A stretch of DNA of 64,000 bases, taken from positions 62,001 through 126,000 of the forward strand of contig FZRB01000007.1 of assembly GCA_900199595.1 (NCBI GenBank), written 5' to 3'. Shown piece by piece: positions 44,239 to 53,862 of this stretch. The stretch comes from Lachnospiraceae bacterium. Its GTDB lineage: Bacteria > Bacillota > Clostridia > Lachnospirales > Lachnospiraceae. The notes beneath the pieces are model-generated. The model ran no database searches and was not told where the DNA came from. It saw only the letters and a program-made list of their open reading frames with translations. Position numbers and translations under genes: made by a program. Each line of letters begins with the position of its first letter. Position 1 is the stretch's first letter.

Positions 44239-45782
44239 GCGCTCTCACCTCGATTCTCAACACCCATCATGAATCTTCCGACCTCGTTTACTGAAAGATC
44301 AGAAGCCTTCGCGATACGGTTTATTCTTCCATCAAATATTACTCCAATGGTATCCGCACAATCCATTATTTCATCCAGTTCAAGCGATATGAGCAGTACA
44401 GCTGCCCCTCTGTCTCTTTCAGCGATCATCTGTTTATGAATGTTTGAAATGGCGCCTATATCAAGACCCCTGGTTGGCTGCATAAATATGATCAGAGGAG
44501 TTTTCAGATCAAGCTCCCTGGCTATTATTGCCTTCTGCTGATTACCACCAGACATAGCCCGGGTAATGGTCTTATTTCCTTTGCTGCTTCTGATATCATA
44601 TTCCTTTATCAGTCTCTCTCCATTCTCTTCCATTACCTTCAGATTAAGAAAAGAATGATGTGACATTTCCGGTCGATAATACCTTTTTAATGAGAGATTA
44701 TTCTTAAGATCAAATCCCAGAACAAGCCCCACATTGTGTCTGTCCTCAGGGATATAGGCTACGCCCTCTTCTATACGTTTTCGTATGGAGTGAGAGGTTA
44801 TATCTATTCCGTTGAGTGTTATGGTTCCACTTTTATTCTTTTTTAAACCTGCTATGGCATCAGCCAGTTCATTCTGACCATTTCCGGAAACTCCCGCCAG
44901 AGCAAATATCTCTCCCGAATGTATCTCAAAGGATACATCCTTGACAGCCTCATAGCCCACTTCGTTACATACGGTAAGTCCCTCTACCTTAAGAACAACC
45001 TCACCCGGCTTTGCTTCGTCCTTATCCGATGTAAAGGATACCTCTCTACCTACCATAAGTCTTGCCAGTTCAGCAGTAGAAGCTTCAGGAACATCCAGAA
45101 CATCTATCAGCTTTCCTCTGTTAAGGATGGCACATCTGTCGGCTATTGACTTAATCTCCTCAAGCTTATGAGTGATGATGATAATAGTCTTTCCACCATC
45201 TCGAAGTCCTCTGATTATATCCAGAAGATACTCTATTTCCTGTGGAGTCAGTACTGCTGTCGGTTCATCAAATATAAGAATTTCAGCATCCCTGTACAGC
45301 ATCTTAAGTATCTCTACTCTCTGCTGAGTAGAAACATTAAGATCACTGATAACTGCCTTGGGGTCCACCTTTAATCCATATTTATCAGAAAGAAGCGCTA
45401 TATCCTCATTAGCCTTATTAATATTTACATGCGGAATAAAGCCCATAAGCTTATTCTGAGGTTCAGAGCCGAGAATGATATTCTCTGCAACAGTATAATT
45501 TGATACAAGTCTGAAATGCTGATGCACCATACCTATTCCAAGCTTTGTTGCGTGACGTGGAGAGACTATATTTACCTTTTCTCCTCGTATAAATATCTCT
45601 CCTTCATCCGGTTCATACATTCCAAACAGAACACTCATGAGTGTTGATTTACCGGCACCGTTTTCCCCCAGAAGAGCATATATCTCTCCTTTTTTTATGC
45701 TTATTGATACATCATCATTTGCTACCAGTCCGGGAAAGCGTTTCGTTATATGCTTCATCTCAATTATGTATTCTGAATCCAT
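44235..45782 (-). CDS. Nucleoside-type ABC transporter ATP-binding protein (NupO-like, double ATPase)
   Basis: A 515-residue protein with two fused ATPase domains. The first has Walker A GENGAGKSTLMSVLFG, signature LNVSTQQRVEILKML and Walker B LIFDEPTAVLTPQE. The second has a shortened Walker A (GVSGNGQNELADAI), typical of the sugar/nucleoside family, with signature MSGGNQQKAIIARELD and LIIFMQPTRGLD. The ATG at 45782 with GGGGGTG seven bases before it is preferred to a TTG one codon earlier. A terminator-like hairpin separates it from the lipoprotein gene. Confidence 0.92.
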   Translation of the reverse strand: MDSEYIIEMKHITKRFPGLVANDDVSISIKKGEIYALLGENGAGKSTLMSVLFGMYEPDEGEIFIRGEKVNIVSPRHATKLGIGMVHQHFRLVSNYTVAENIILGSEPQNKLMGFIPHVNINKANEDIALLSDKYGLKVDPKAVISDLNVSTQQRVEILKMLYRDAEILIFDEPTAVLTPQEIEYLLDIIRGLRDGGKTIIIITHKLEEIKSIADRCAILNRGKLIDVLDVPEASTAELARLMVGREVSFTSDKDEAKPGEVVLKVEGLTVCNEVGYEAVKDVSFEIHSGEIFALAGVSGNGQNELADAIAGLKKNKSGTITLNGIDITSHSIRKRIEEGVAYIPEDRHNVGLVLGFDLKNNLSLKRYYRPEMSHHSFLNLKVMEENGERLIKEYDIRSSKGNKTITRAMSGGNQQKAIIARELDLKTPLIIFMQPTRGLDIGAISNIHKQMIAERDRGAAVLLISLELDEIMDCADTIGVIFDGRINRIAKASDLSVNEVGRFMMGVENRGESA

Positions 45783-45811
45783 CAAGCAGCACCCCCTTTA
45801 TTTCTATCTAT

Positions 45812-45850
45812 AAAGAAAAATCGGACGCGGACTATCTTGTCAGCGTCCGA
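45812..45850 (-). terminator. Attenuating terminator between the BMP lipoprotein and ATPase genes
   Basis: TCGGACGC and GCGTCCGA form a stem, followed on the minus strand by TTTTTCTTT. Within an ABC operon it would let the binding protein be made in excess over the membrane parts. Confidence 0.75.
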
Positions 45851-45866
45851 TATCATCGGTCTTTTA

Positions 45867-47021
45867 TTATTCAGCATCAAGTCCTGTAAAATTGTCAGGC
45901 GTCATGTTGTTAAAATTAGCTGCCGGAACAATTGTTCCATTTTTAATGAGTTCATATGCCTTATCTATCTTCTCAATAGTATCTGAAGAAAGCTGGCATC
46001 TTGAAGAATCACTTACATATCCAACAGAATCTGTATCAGCACCGAGAACGAAATTTCCACCCTTGAAGGATCCATCAAGTACAGTTTCGAGAACCTTCTT
46101 ATCATTTGCTCCCATTATTTTAAGAGCCGATGTAAGGATAACATTATCACTGCCATTTGCACCGTCATCATACTGGTCAGTATCACAGCCGATCATATAA
46201 TCCTTTGCTGAGCTTTCCTTGATAGCTGTAAGAACACCTGTTCCTGAACCACCGGCAGCTACGAAAATAACATCGCAGCCTTCCTTAATAAGAGCATCAC
46301 CAACAACCTTACCATTTGCCGGATCAGCGAAGGAACCTACGTAGTTTCCTCCTACATTTGCGCCAGTTACATCAGTTCCGGCATAGGAAGCCAGTTCAAC
46401 TATTTCAGCGCCTGTATCATAATGCTTATTTGCATAATTAACTCCGGACATAAATCCATACTGATAATTTACATTTGTCGGAAATGCGATACCATTTACT
46501 ACTGCAACCTTCTTGGTATTTGTAGAAAGTGCTGCAGCCATTCCTGCAAGGAAGCCGGCCTCCTGCTCCTTGAATGACATTCCATATACGTTATCAAGCT
46601 CGATTTCATTTCCATCTGCATCTGATGGGAATGTATCAACAAGAATGAACTTCTTATCAGGATTATCATCAGCTATTTCGCCGATTCCTGCAAACTGGAA
46701 TCCGTCACACACGATTGCATCATAATCTACAACAATATCTTCAACAGCTTTTATAGCTGCTGCAGTATCTCCTGTAGATTCCTGAACCGGAGTAACTGTT
46801 GAACCTGGATGTGCCTCTACAAAATCCAAAAGTCCGTTATAATTCTCCTCATTAAAGGAGCCATCATCTACACCTGACGGAGAAGAAACTATCGCTATCT
46901 TAAGTCCATCTCCTTCAGACTTATCTGCGCTGTTATTACTTGATCCTGATCCACCACAGCCTGAAAGAGCTGCTGCTGCCATAGCCATACATAAAAAAAC
47001 AGATAAATATTTTTTTCTCAT
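45867..47021 (-). CDS. BMP family nucleoside-binding lipoprotein
   Basis: A 384-residue lipoprotein. The signal peptide ends with the lipobox LSGCGGSG (Cys near residue 22), so it is anchored outside the membrane. The BMP fold is seen in KIAIVSSPSGVDDGSFNEENYNGLLDF, YDAIVCDGFQF, GMSFKEQEAGFLAGMAAAL, FVAAGGSGTGVL, and DQYDDGANGSDNVILTSALK. It would capture nucleosides for the ABC transporter encoded downstream. AGGAAG seven bases before ATG. Upstream, a TATAAT lies at 47061-47066 on the minus strand but without a good -35 box. Confidence 0.92.
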   Translation of the reverse strand: MRKKYLSVFLCMAMAAAALSGCGGSGSSNNSADKSEGDGLKIAIVSSPSGVDDGSFNEENYNGLLDFVEAHPGSTVTPVQESTGDTAAAIKAVEDIVVDYDAIVCDGFQFAGIGEIADDNPDKKFILVDTFPSDADGNEIELDNVYGMSFKEQEAGFLAGMAAALSTNTKKVAVVNGIAFPTNVNYQYGFMSGVNYANKHYDTGAEIVELASYAGTDVTGANVGGNYVGSFADPANGKVVGDALIKEGCDVIFVAAGGSGTGVLTAIKESSAKDYMIGCDTDQYDDGANGSDNVILTSALKIMGANDKKVLETVLDGSFKGGNFVLGADTDSVGYVSDSSRCQLSSDTIEKIDKAYELIKNGTIVPAANFNNMTPDNFTGLDAE

Positions 47022-47081
47022 AATACTTCACTTCCTTTTTTTATAAAAAACTACATAGGAATTATACACCATAATCATTTT

Positions 47082-47107
47082 AAAAGCGAGTGCTTTTAAG
47101 CACTCGC
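47082..47107 (-). terminator. Rho-independent terminator of lysC
   Basis: GCGAGTGCTT and AAGCACTCGC arms with a short loop, followed on the minus strand by TTTTAAAAT. It separates lysC from the BMP gene. Confidence 0.8.
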
Positions 47108-47137
47108 CTTCTAAATAACTATCTTGTTTTATATGAA

Positions 47138-48340
47138 TTACTCTGCCCCAAGATTAAACTTGTCATGAATAGCATTCATAGCTCTCTCAGTGTTCTTTGC
47201 ATCGATAAGAACTGTAACTCTGATTTCTGATGTTGAGATCATTCTTATATTGATATTTGCATCATAAAGAGCTTCAAACATCTTAGCAGCTACGCCTGCA
47301 TTTGTCTGCATTCCGGCACCTACTATAGAAACCTTTGAAACATCCTTATCAACATCTATGTCTTCGAAGTCCATTTCGTCCTCAATTATCTGCTTAGCAA
47401 GATCTGCATCATCATCTGTACAGGTAAAGGATATATCCTTCTTGCCATGACGTCCGATAGACTGAAGTATCATATCTATATTTATATTCTGCTTTGCAAG
47501 TGCATTAAAGAGTTTAAATGCAACTCCCGGTTCATCCTTGAGACCGATAACCGCTACTCTGGCTGCATCAGGATCAGCTGCAACTCCGCTTACTATCATT
47601 TTTTCCATCTTACTTCCCTCCCTTACGACGGTTCCTTCGTTTGTATTCAGACTTGAACGCACTACAAGTCGTACTCCATATTTTTTAGCCAGCTCAACAG
47701 AACGGTTATGAAGAACTCCCGCTCCGAGCGTCGCAAGCTCGAGCATTTCATCATAGGTTACCTGATCCAGCTTACGTGCTGCAGGAACCTTTCTCGGGTC
47801 GGCAGTATAGACGCCGTCAACGTCTGTATATATCTCACATTTATCAGCGTGAAGTGCTGCCGCTATGGCAACTGCTGTGGTATCAGAACCACCTCTTCCA
47901 AGTGTAGTATAGTCATCAAACTTATTTACGCCCTGGAAACCTGTTACTATAACGATCTTGTGCTGCTCCAGCTCATTTCTGATTCTTTCAGTATCAATTC
48001 TCTTGATACGGGCATTGCTGTACACACTGCTTGTGTGCATGGCAACCTGATACGCATTAAGTGACACTGCCGGAACTCCCAGAGAAGCCATAGCCATGGA
48101 CATCAGAGCTACTGACTGCTGTTCACCGGTGGTAAGGATCATATCCATCTCTCTCTTTGGAGGATTTGGATTAATCTCCTTTGCCATGTCGATCAGTACA
48201 TCTGTGTATTTTCCCATTGCAGAAAGTACTACGACAACATCATTTCCATTTTTGTAATCCTCGATGCATCTGTTGGCAACATTGAATATACGATCCTTGT
48301 TACCGACGGAGGTACCTCCGAACTTCTTTACGATCAACAT
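47138..48340 (-). CDS. lysC: Aspartate kinase
   Basis: A 400-residue enzyme that phosphorylates aspartate, the first step to lysine, threonine and methionine. N-terminal motif VKKFGGTSVGNKDRI; TTGEQQSVALMSMA; substrate segment FDDYTTLGRGGSDTTAVAIAAAL; EIYTDVDGVYTADPRKV. Two ACT domains make up the last 140 residues (VAVIGLKDEPGVAFKLFNAL, VSIVGAGMQTNAGVAAKMF), so feedback control by lysine or threonine is likely. AGGAG nine bases before ATG. It follows hom after 48 bases. Confidence 0.95.
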   Translation of the reverse strand: MLIVKKFGGTSVGNKDRIFNVANRCIEDYKNGNDVVVVLSAMGKYTDVLIDMAKEINPNPPKREMDMILTTGEQQSVALMSMAMASLGVPAVSLNAYQVAMHTSSVYSNARIKRIDTERIRNELEQHKIVIVTGFQGVNKFDDYTTLGRGGSDTTAVAIAAALHADKCEIYTDVDGVYTADPRKVPAARKLDQVTYDEMLELATLGAGVLHNRSVELAKKYGVRLVVRSSLNTNEGTVVREGSKMEKMIVSGVAADPDAARVAVIGLKDEPGVAFKLFNALAKQNINIDMILQSIGRHGKKDISFTCTDDDADLAKQIIEDEMDFEDIDVDKDVSKVSIVGAGMQTNAGVAAKMFEALYDANINIRMISTSEIRVTVLIDAKNTERAMNAIHDKFNLGAE

Positions 48341-48388
48341 AGATTTTAACTCCTGTTACTTTATTTCCCCGTTAACCCCGCAATTACA

Positions 48389-49597
48389 TTAATCACTAAC
48401 TCTTATGCGACTTACGATATCAAACTTTTCAGCAGCTTTTTCAAATTCCAGACCTGTCAAAACTTTTGTGATAAATGCGGTCTCGCCCAGTGACTCATCA
48501 CCTTCAATAAACTGAACATCACCAAAGCTGTCCTTAATATCTGCTTCAAGCCCCTTACCCTTTACACGTACAAAGTACGGAGTGGTAAGTGCATCAACGC
48601 CTTCAATAGTTCTCTTTTCTTTACTCCAAAGAACCTTGGCTGTCTCGCCTCTTCTCTTTATGATATCTACAACATCCGATACAACTGCACTGGCTGTAGG
48701 AAGAGATCCTGCTCCCTTTCCGTAGAACATTACCTCACCCAGCATATCACCCTTTACGAGGATTGCATTAAAGACATCCTTAACACTATAAAGAGGATTG
48801 TCCGGATATAAAACAAAAGGCGCAACCATGGAATAGGTCTTATGATAATCCTTACGGGCAATTCCCAGAAGCTTTATCGTAGCACCTATCTTCTTCATAT
48901 AATCAAAATCCGTAGTAGTAATCTTAGAAATACCCTCAGTATAGATATCCTCAAAATCAACCTGCTTCTCATAAGCAAGTGAAGTAAGAATTGCTATCTT
49001 ACGGCAGGCATCATAGCCTTCTATATCAGCCTCAGGATTTCTCTCGGCATAGCCCATGTCCTGAGCTTCCTTAAGAACAGTATCAAAATCAGCGCCTTCA
49101 ACTTCCATCTTTGTAAGAATGTAGTTTGTGGTACCATTCATGATACCCTCTATCTCCTCTATATGATCAACAGTCAGACACTCTGACAGAGGACGTATGA
49201 TAGGTATTCCACCACCTACAGACGCCTCAAAGAAGAAATTAACCTTATTAGCCGCAGCTATCTCAAGCAGCTCTGCACCGTGTACAGCTACAAGCTCCTT
49301 GTTAGAAGAGCATGCACTCTTTCCTGCTTCAAGCGCTCTCTTTACAAATGTATAGGCCGGCTCTACGCCTCCCATAACTTCGACAACAACATCAACCTCT
49401 TCATCCTCAATGATCACATTTACATCGTGAACAAGCACCTCTTCCACAGGATCTCCCGGAAAATCTCTTAAATCAAGGACATACTTGACTCTGATATCCT
49501 CACCTGCCCGACGTGCGATATGGCTGTTATTGTCGTTTATTATTTTATAAACTCCGGAACCGATCGTTCCGTATCCAAGTATCGCTACATTAATCAT
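48389..49597 (-). CDS. hom: Homoserine dehydrogenase
   Basis: A 402-residue enzyme that reduces aspartate semialdehyde to homoserine. NAD(P) site VAILGYGTIGSGVYKII at the N-terminus; SSNKELVAVHGAEL; FFFEASVGGGIPIIRPL; the family signature GIMNGTTNYILTKM and AERNPEADIEGYDACRKIAILT. The C-terminal 65 residues look like an ACT-type domain. A longer frame reaches 49696 but overlaps prfB; GGAGA seven to eight bases before the ATG at 49597 sets the start. With lysC it gives both the first and third steps of the aspartate pathway. Confidence 0.95.
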   Translation of the reverse strand: MINVAILGYGTIGSGVYKIINDNNSHIARRAGEDIRVKYVLDLRDFPGDPVEEVLVHDVNVIIEDEEVDVVVEVMGGVEPAYTFVKRALEAGKSACSSNKELVAVHGAELLEIAAANKVNFFFEASVGGGIPIIRPLSECLTVDHIEEIEGIMNGTTNYILTKMEVEGADFDTVLKEAQDMGYAERNPEADIEGYDACRKIAILTSLAYEKQVDFEDIYTEGISKITTTDFDYMKKIGATIKLLGIARKDYHKTYSMVAPFVLYPDNPLYSVKDVFNAILVKGDMLGEVMFYGKGAGSLPTASAVVSDVVDIIKRRGETAKVLWSKEKRTIEGVDALTTPYFVRVKGKGLEADIKDSFGDVQFIEGDESLGETAFITKVLTGLEFEKAAEKFDIVSRIRVSD

Positions 49598-49652
49598 TCT
49601 GTACTCTCCATCTATAATCCTGTATACATTGATACAGAAAATTATTACAATA

Positions 49653-50772
49653 TTACTCCTGCTGACCGCCTGTTGCAATCCAGGCAAGATATGCATTTAT
49701 GAATCCGTCTAAATCACCATCCAGAACTCTTCCTGCATCACCCATCTCATAGCTGGTTCTAAGGTCCTTCACCATGGTATATGGCTGAAGCACATAGGAA
49801 CGTATCTGGCTTCCGAATCCGTTTTCGCCCGTATCCCCTCTGATACCGGACAACTGCTCATCCTGCTTAGCTTTCTCTATAAGATAAAGCTTAGCCTTCA
49901 GCATCCTCATCGCCTGATCCTTGTTCTGATGCTGAGAACGTTCGTTCTGGCACTGCACAACAATTCCCGTAGGAAGATGAGTTATTCTTATGGCAGATGA
50001 AGTCTTGTTGATATGCTGACCACCTGCTCCACTTGCACGATAAGTATCTATTCTCAGATCCTCATCATTTATCTCAACATCGATGTTATCATCAATAACC
50101 GGCATAACATCCACTGAACAAAAAGACGTCTGTCTCTTTCCGGCAGCATTAAAAGGTGATATCCTGACCAGTCTGTGAACACCATGTTCTGACTTCAGAT
50201 AACCATATGCATGATAGCCTTCTACCTGAAATGTAACTGACTTGATTCCGGCCTCATCACCATCCAGAAGATCCAGAACCGAAACTTTAAACTTATGTTT
50301 GTCGGCCCATCTCTGATACATACGATAAAGCATACTTACCCAGTCACAGGCTTCAGTACCGCCCGCTCCAGCATGTATGGTCACTGTAGCATCATTTGTA
50401 TCAAATTCGCCTGACAGTAAGGTCTCTATACGGAAAGCTTCAAACTTCTTCTTAAAGTCTGCAAGCATCTCTCCTGTTTCCTGAGTCAGAGCTTCATCAT
50501 CCTCTTCCTCAGCCATTTCAATCATAGTCTCTATATCATCATATGCAGTCTGCATATCATTGAAGCTCTCAATAGTACCCTTAAGGCCCTTAAGCTCCTT
50601 CATGATCTGACCTGACTTCTCTATATCATCCCAGAAGTCCGGAGCATCCATCCCGGCTTCCAGTTCAGCTATTCTTTTCTCCTTGCCGGCGATGTCAAAG
50701 TGAATCCCTCACTTCCGCCAGCGGTGCCTTGTACTTTGCGAGCTCCATCTTGTACTCATCAAGTTCAAGCAC
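49653..50772 (-). CDS. prfB: Peptide chain release factor 2, expressed by programmed +1 frameshift
   Basis: Release factor for UGA and UAA. The gene is split: a 25-codon first part starts at GTG 50772 (fMet-LELDEYKMELAKYKAPLAEV) and ends at an in-frame TGA at 50697-50695; a +1 shift at CTT-TGA-C continues as DIAGKEKRIAELEAGM into the main frame, giving about 372 residues, the normal RF2 length. RF2 marks are the tripeptide SPF (RISPFNAAGKRQTSF) and the GGQ loop (GAGGQHINKTSSAIRI). AAAGGTGG precedes the GTG. It is followed by hom after 55 bases and probably starts the prfB-hom-lysC transcript. Confidence 0.95.
50694..50712 (-). promoter_or_regulatory. prfB programmed frameshift site
   Basis: On the minus strand GTGAGGGATTCACTTTGAC: an internal Shine-Dalgarno-like AGGGA six bases before the CTT TGA C slip site. 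This autoregulates RF2: low RF2 slows reading of UGA and promotes the shift. Confidence 0.9.
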
Positions 50773-50842
50773 ACGACCACCACCTTTCTGTTTCCACTTC
50801 CACCCTTGTTAATGATACGCGCCTTGCGCATCAGGGAGTGAA

Positions 50843-50871
50843 GTTATATCTATATGAAGTAGCTGTGTCAA
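50843..50871 (-). promoter_or_regulatory. Promoter of prfB
   Basis: On the minus strand, TTGACA (50871-50866), 17-base spacer, TATAAC (50848-50843), about 70 bases before the GTG start. Confidence 0.75.
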
Positions 50872-50894
50872 CTGCCTTTATTAGTAAACTTCAT

Positions 50895-51049
50895 CATGAT
50901 TTGGATTGATATTTCCTCATGAGACCGTTTCGGGTCTCGGCGCTTAACGATTCGCAAGGCTTGGCCGAAGCGAGAGTTTAGCGTCCGCTAGGGGTACCCG
51001 AACCGTGCGAGAGCTGAGTCGAATGAGGAAATCATCAAGACAAATCATG
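50895..51049. repeat. 155-bp GC-rich inverted-repeat element (MITE-like or structured RNA)
   Basis: The ends are imperfect inverted repeats of about 26 bp (CATGATTTG, two or three variable bases, TTGAT, ATTTCCTCAT). Inside are further hairpins: GAGACC/GGTCTC, then CGCTTAAC...TTCGC paired with GCGAG...GTTTAGCG around GGCTTGGCC, and a GGGTACCC palindrome. The inner part is clearly richer in GC than the flanks. It starts five bases after the secA stop and ends before the prfB promoter. No ORF, T-run or clear target-site duplication was seen. Confidence 0.6.
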
Positions 51050-51054
51050 TTTGA

Positions 51055-53757
51055 TTATACTCTGCCGCAACAATTTTTATACTTCTGACCAGAGCCGCAT
51101 GGGCACGGATCATTTCTTCCGATCTTCTTAGCCTTACGCTTTGTAGGCTCCTTCTTTACGGTCTCATCCTTGTTAGTACCGGTTTCCTTAGCAACCTGCT
51201 CTCTCTTAACCTCTTCTCTTGGTTTAAGTCTGACATGGAACATAATACGAGCTGTTTCTTCCTTAATGGAAGCGATCATGTCATTGAACATGTCATATCC
51301 GGCAAGCTTGTACTCTACAAGTGGATCCTTATTTCCATATCCCTGAAGACCAATACCCTGACGAAGCTGTTCCATATCGTCAATGTTGTCCATCCACTTT
51401 CTGTCGACAGTCTTCAGTATAATAACACGCTCTACTTCAGAACGCTGCTCCTCAGATTCGAACTCTTCCTTACAACGGGCTTCATACATATCAAGAGCCT
51501 TTTCCTGAAGACGTGACTTAAGAGAATTCGCATTTCCCTTATTCTTCTCTTCATCATTAAGCTCTATCTTACCAAATGGAACGATTGGATCAAGCATAGC
51601 GCTGAGCTCTTTCATATCCCACTCGCCTGGATCTACCTCACTTGAGGCTATCTTGTCAACATAGCTTCCGACAGTATCTGTTATCATTTCAAGGACTGTA
51701 TTATGCATGTCCTCGCCATCCAGAACTTTACGTCTCTCAGCATAGATAACCTCACGCTGTTCATTATTTACCTGATCGTACTCGAGAAGGTTCTTTCTGA
51801 TACCGAAGTTGTTGGATTCGATCTTCTTTTGTGCCTTCTCAACGAACTTAGTGATAGTCTTATGCTCTATCTCTTCACCCTCAGGAATCTTCAGCGTATC
51901 ATAGATACCCATAACTCTTTCTGAACCGAAAAGTCTCATCAGATCATCTTCAAGTGACAGATAGAACTTGGATTCGCCCGGATCTCCCTGACGTCCTGAA
52001 CGTCCACGGAGCTGATTATCTATACGACGGGACTCATGTCTCTCTGTACCTATAACCTTAAGACCGCCTGCCGCTTTAACTATCTCGGCTTCCTTATCAA
52101 CTATAGCCTGAGCTTCTGCCTCTGCATCCTTTAACTGTTCAGGAGTAGCCTGCTCAAATTTTATGTGATGAGTCCTGAGAATATCAGGAATCATATGCTT
52201 TACATTTCCACCCAGAGTGATATCGGTACCACGTCCTGCCATGTTTGTTGCGATGGTAACTGCACCGGCACGACCTGCCTGAGCAACTATCTCAGCTTCC
52301 TGCTCATGATACTTGGCATTCAGGACATTATGCTTGATTCCCTTAGCCTTAAGTAGCTTACTTATTTCTTCTGAAGAATCAATATTTACTGTACCAACCA
52401 GTACAGGCTGCTGCTTATCATGTGCCACTATTACAGACTCAATGATAGCATTCAGTTTTTCTTTTTTGGTCTTGAATATAGAATCATCCAGATCTATACG
52501 GGCAACAGGTCTGTTTGTAGGAACAACTACAACGTCCATTCCGTATATCTCACGGAACTCCTGCTCCTCTGTCTGAGCAGTACCTGTCATACCTGCCTTC
52601 TTATCATACTTATTGAAGAAGTTCTGGAATGTGATAGTTGCAAGAGTCTTACTCTCACGCTTAACCTTTACATTTTCCTTTGCTTCTATAGCCTGATGAA
52701 GACCTTCATTGAAACGACGTCCCGGCATGATACGTCCGGTGAACTCATCAACGATAAGTACCTCATCATCCTTAACCACGTAGTCCTGATCTCTGTGCAT
52801 AAGAGCATGAGCTCTTACAGCCTGGAGCATGGTGTGGTGAATCTCGATATTTTCAGGATCTGTTAAGTTATCTATATGGAAGAACTGCTCTATCTCCTTA
52901 ACACCCTGCTCGGTGAATACGATGAACTTATCCTTCTCATTTACAAGATAATCTCCATCTTCCTCAATTTCTGTACCCATAATGGCATCCATCTTGCTGA
53001 TCTCAGTTGATGCAGTACCACGTTGCATACGGCGAGCCAGATAGTCGCACATCTTATAGATCTCAGTTGATTTTCCACTCTGTCCGGAAATGATAAGAGG
53101 GGTTCTTGCCTCATCTATAAGAATGGAGTCGATCTCATCAATGATGGCATAATGAAGACCGCGCTGTACCAGGTTCTCTTTATAAACAGCCATGTTATCT
53201 CTCAGATAATCGAAACCAAGCTCGTTATTAGTGATATATGTGATATCACAGTTATATGCTTCCTGTCTTTCCTCAGTCGTAAAGTCATGCATTATAGCAC
53301 TAACTGTAAGTCCAAGGAATCTATGCACGCTACCCATCCACTCAGCATCACGCTTAGCCAGGTAGTCGTTAACTGTTACGATATGTACACCCTTGCCTTC
53401 AAGAGCATTCAGATAAGCAGGCATGGTAGATACAAGAGTTTTACCTTCACCTGTACGCATCTCTGCCAGACGTCCCTGGTGAAGAATGATACCACCCATT
53501 ACCTGAACAGGGAATGGCTTAAGACCTATAGCTCTGTATGCAGCTTCTCTTACGGTTGCAAACGCATCCACAAGGATATCATCCAAAGTCTCTCCATCAG
53601 CCAGCCTCTTCTTAAATACATCAGTACGAGCTCTCAGCTCATCATCTGATAACGCCTGCATCTCCTCATCCAATGCAAGAATCTTGTCTACAAGCGGTTT
53701 AATCTTCTTAAGTTCACGGTCACTATGTGTACCGAATATTTTGTCAGTAAGTGACAT
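51055..53757 (-). CDS. secA: Protein translocase ATPase SecA
   Basis: A 900-residue motor of the Sec export system, at the membrane and ribosome. Walker A region EMRTGEGKTLVSTMPAYLNAL, DEAD-like IIDEIDSILIDEARTPLIISG, motif GRIMPGRRFNEGLHQAIEAKE, MAGRGTDITLG and RHESRRIDNQLRGRSGRQGDPG are in place; the C-terminal zinc-binding tail is DPCPCGSGQKYKNCC. GGAGG seven bases before the ATG at 53757 sets the start (an in-frame start at 53781 is less likely). In many Bacillota hpf-secA-prfB is a conserved neighbourhood, and that order is kept here with one extra gene. Confidence 0.97.
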   Translation of the reverse strand: MSLTDKIFGTHSDRELKKIKPLVDKILALDEEMQALSDDELRARTDVFKKRLADGETLDDILVDAFATVREAAYRAIGLKPFPVQVMGGIILHQGRLAEMRTGEGKTLVSTMPAYLNALEGKGVHIVTVNDYLAKRDAEWMGSVHRFLGLTVSAIMHDFTTEERQEAYNCDITYITNNELGFDYLRDNMAVYKENLVQRGLHYAIIDEIDSILIDEARTPLIISGQSGKSTEIYKMCDYLARRMQRGTASTEISKMDAIMGTEIEEDGDYLVNEKDKFIVFTEQGVKEIEQFFHIDNLTDPENIEIHHTMLQAVRAHALMHRDQDYVVKDDEVLIVDEFTGRIMPGRRFNEGLHQAIEAKENVKVKRESKTLATITFQNFFNKYDKKAGMTGTAQTEEQEFREIYGMDVVVVPTNRPVARIDLDDSIFKTKKEKLNAIIESVIVAHDKQQPVLVGTVNIDSSEEISKLLKAKGIKHNVLNAKYHEQEAEIVAQAGRAGAVTIATNMAGRGTDITLGGNVKHMIPDILRTHHIKFEQATPEQLKDAEAEAQAIVDKEAEIVKAAGGLKVIGTERHESRRIDNQLRGRSGRQGDPGESKFYLSLEDDLMRLFGSERVMGIYDTLKIPEGEEIEHKTITKFVEKAQKKIESNNFGIRKNLLEYDQVNNEQREVIYAERRKVLDGEDMHNTVLEMITDTVGSYVDKIASSEVDPGEWDMKELSAMLDPIVPFGKIELNDEEKNKGNANSLKSRLQEKALDMYEARCKEEFESEEQRSEVERVIILKTVDRKWMDNIDDMEQLRQGIGLQGYGNKDPLVEYKLAGYDMFNDMIASIKEETARIMFHVRLKPREEVKREQVAKETGTNKDETVKKEPTKRKAKKIGRNDPCPCGSGQKYKNCCGRV

Positions 53758-53862
53758 TTTATTTCCTCCAAATCTGACCACTGCCTACCGCAGCGGATAC
53801 TTATCCATTAAAACATCTACATATAATAACACCTGAACGCCTTTATGGCAAGAAAAAAAGCC

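Noticed and set aside
47022-47081. Purine riboswitch before the BMP lipoprotein gene
   Set aside because: The leader is about 40 bases long and lacks the conserved purine-aptamer loops.
48341-48388. Lysine riboswitch before lysC
   Set aside because: Only 48 bases separate hom and lysC, far too short for that aptamer.
50911-51037. Possible tRNA or tmRNA fragment in the structured secA/prfB element
   Set aside because: No TTCRA T-loop with matching acceptor stem, no CCA end and no tag-coding frame could be found.
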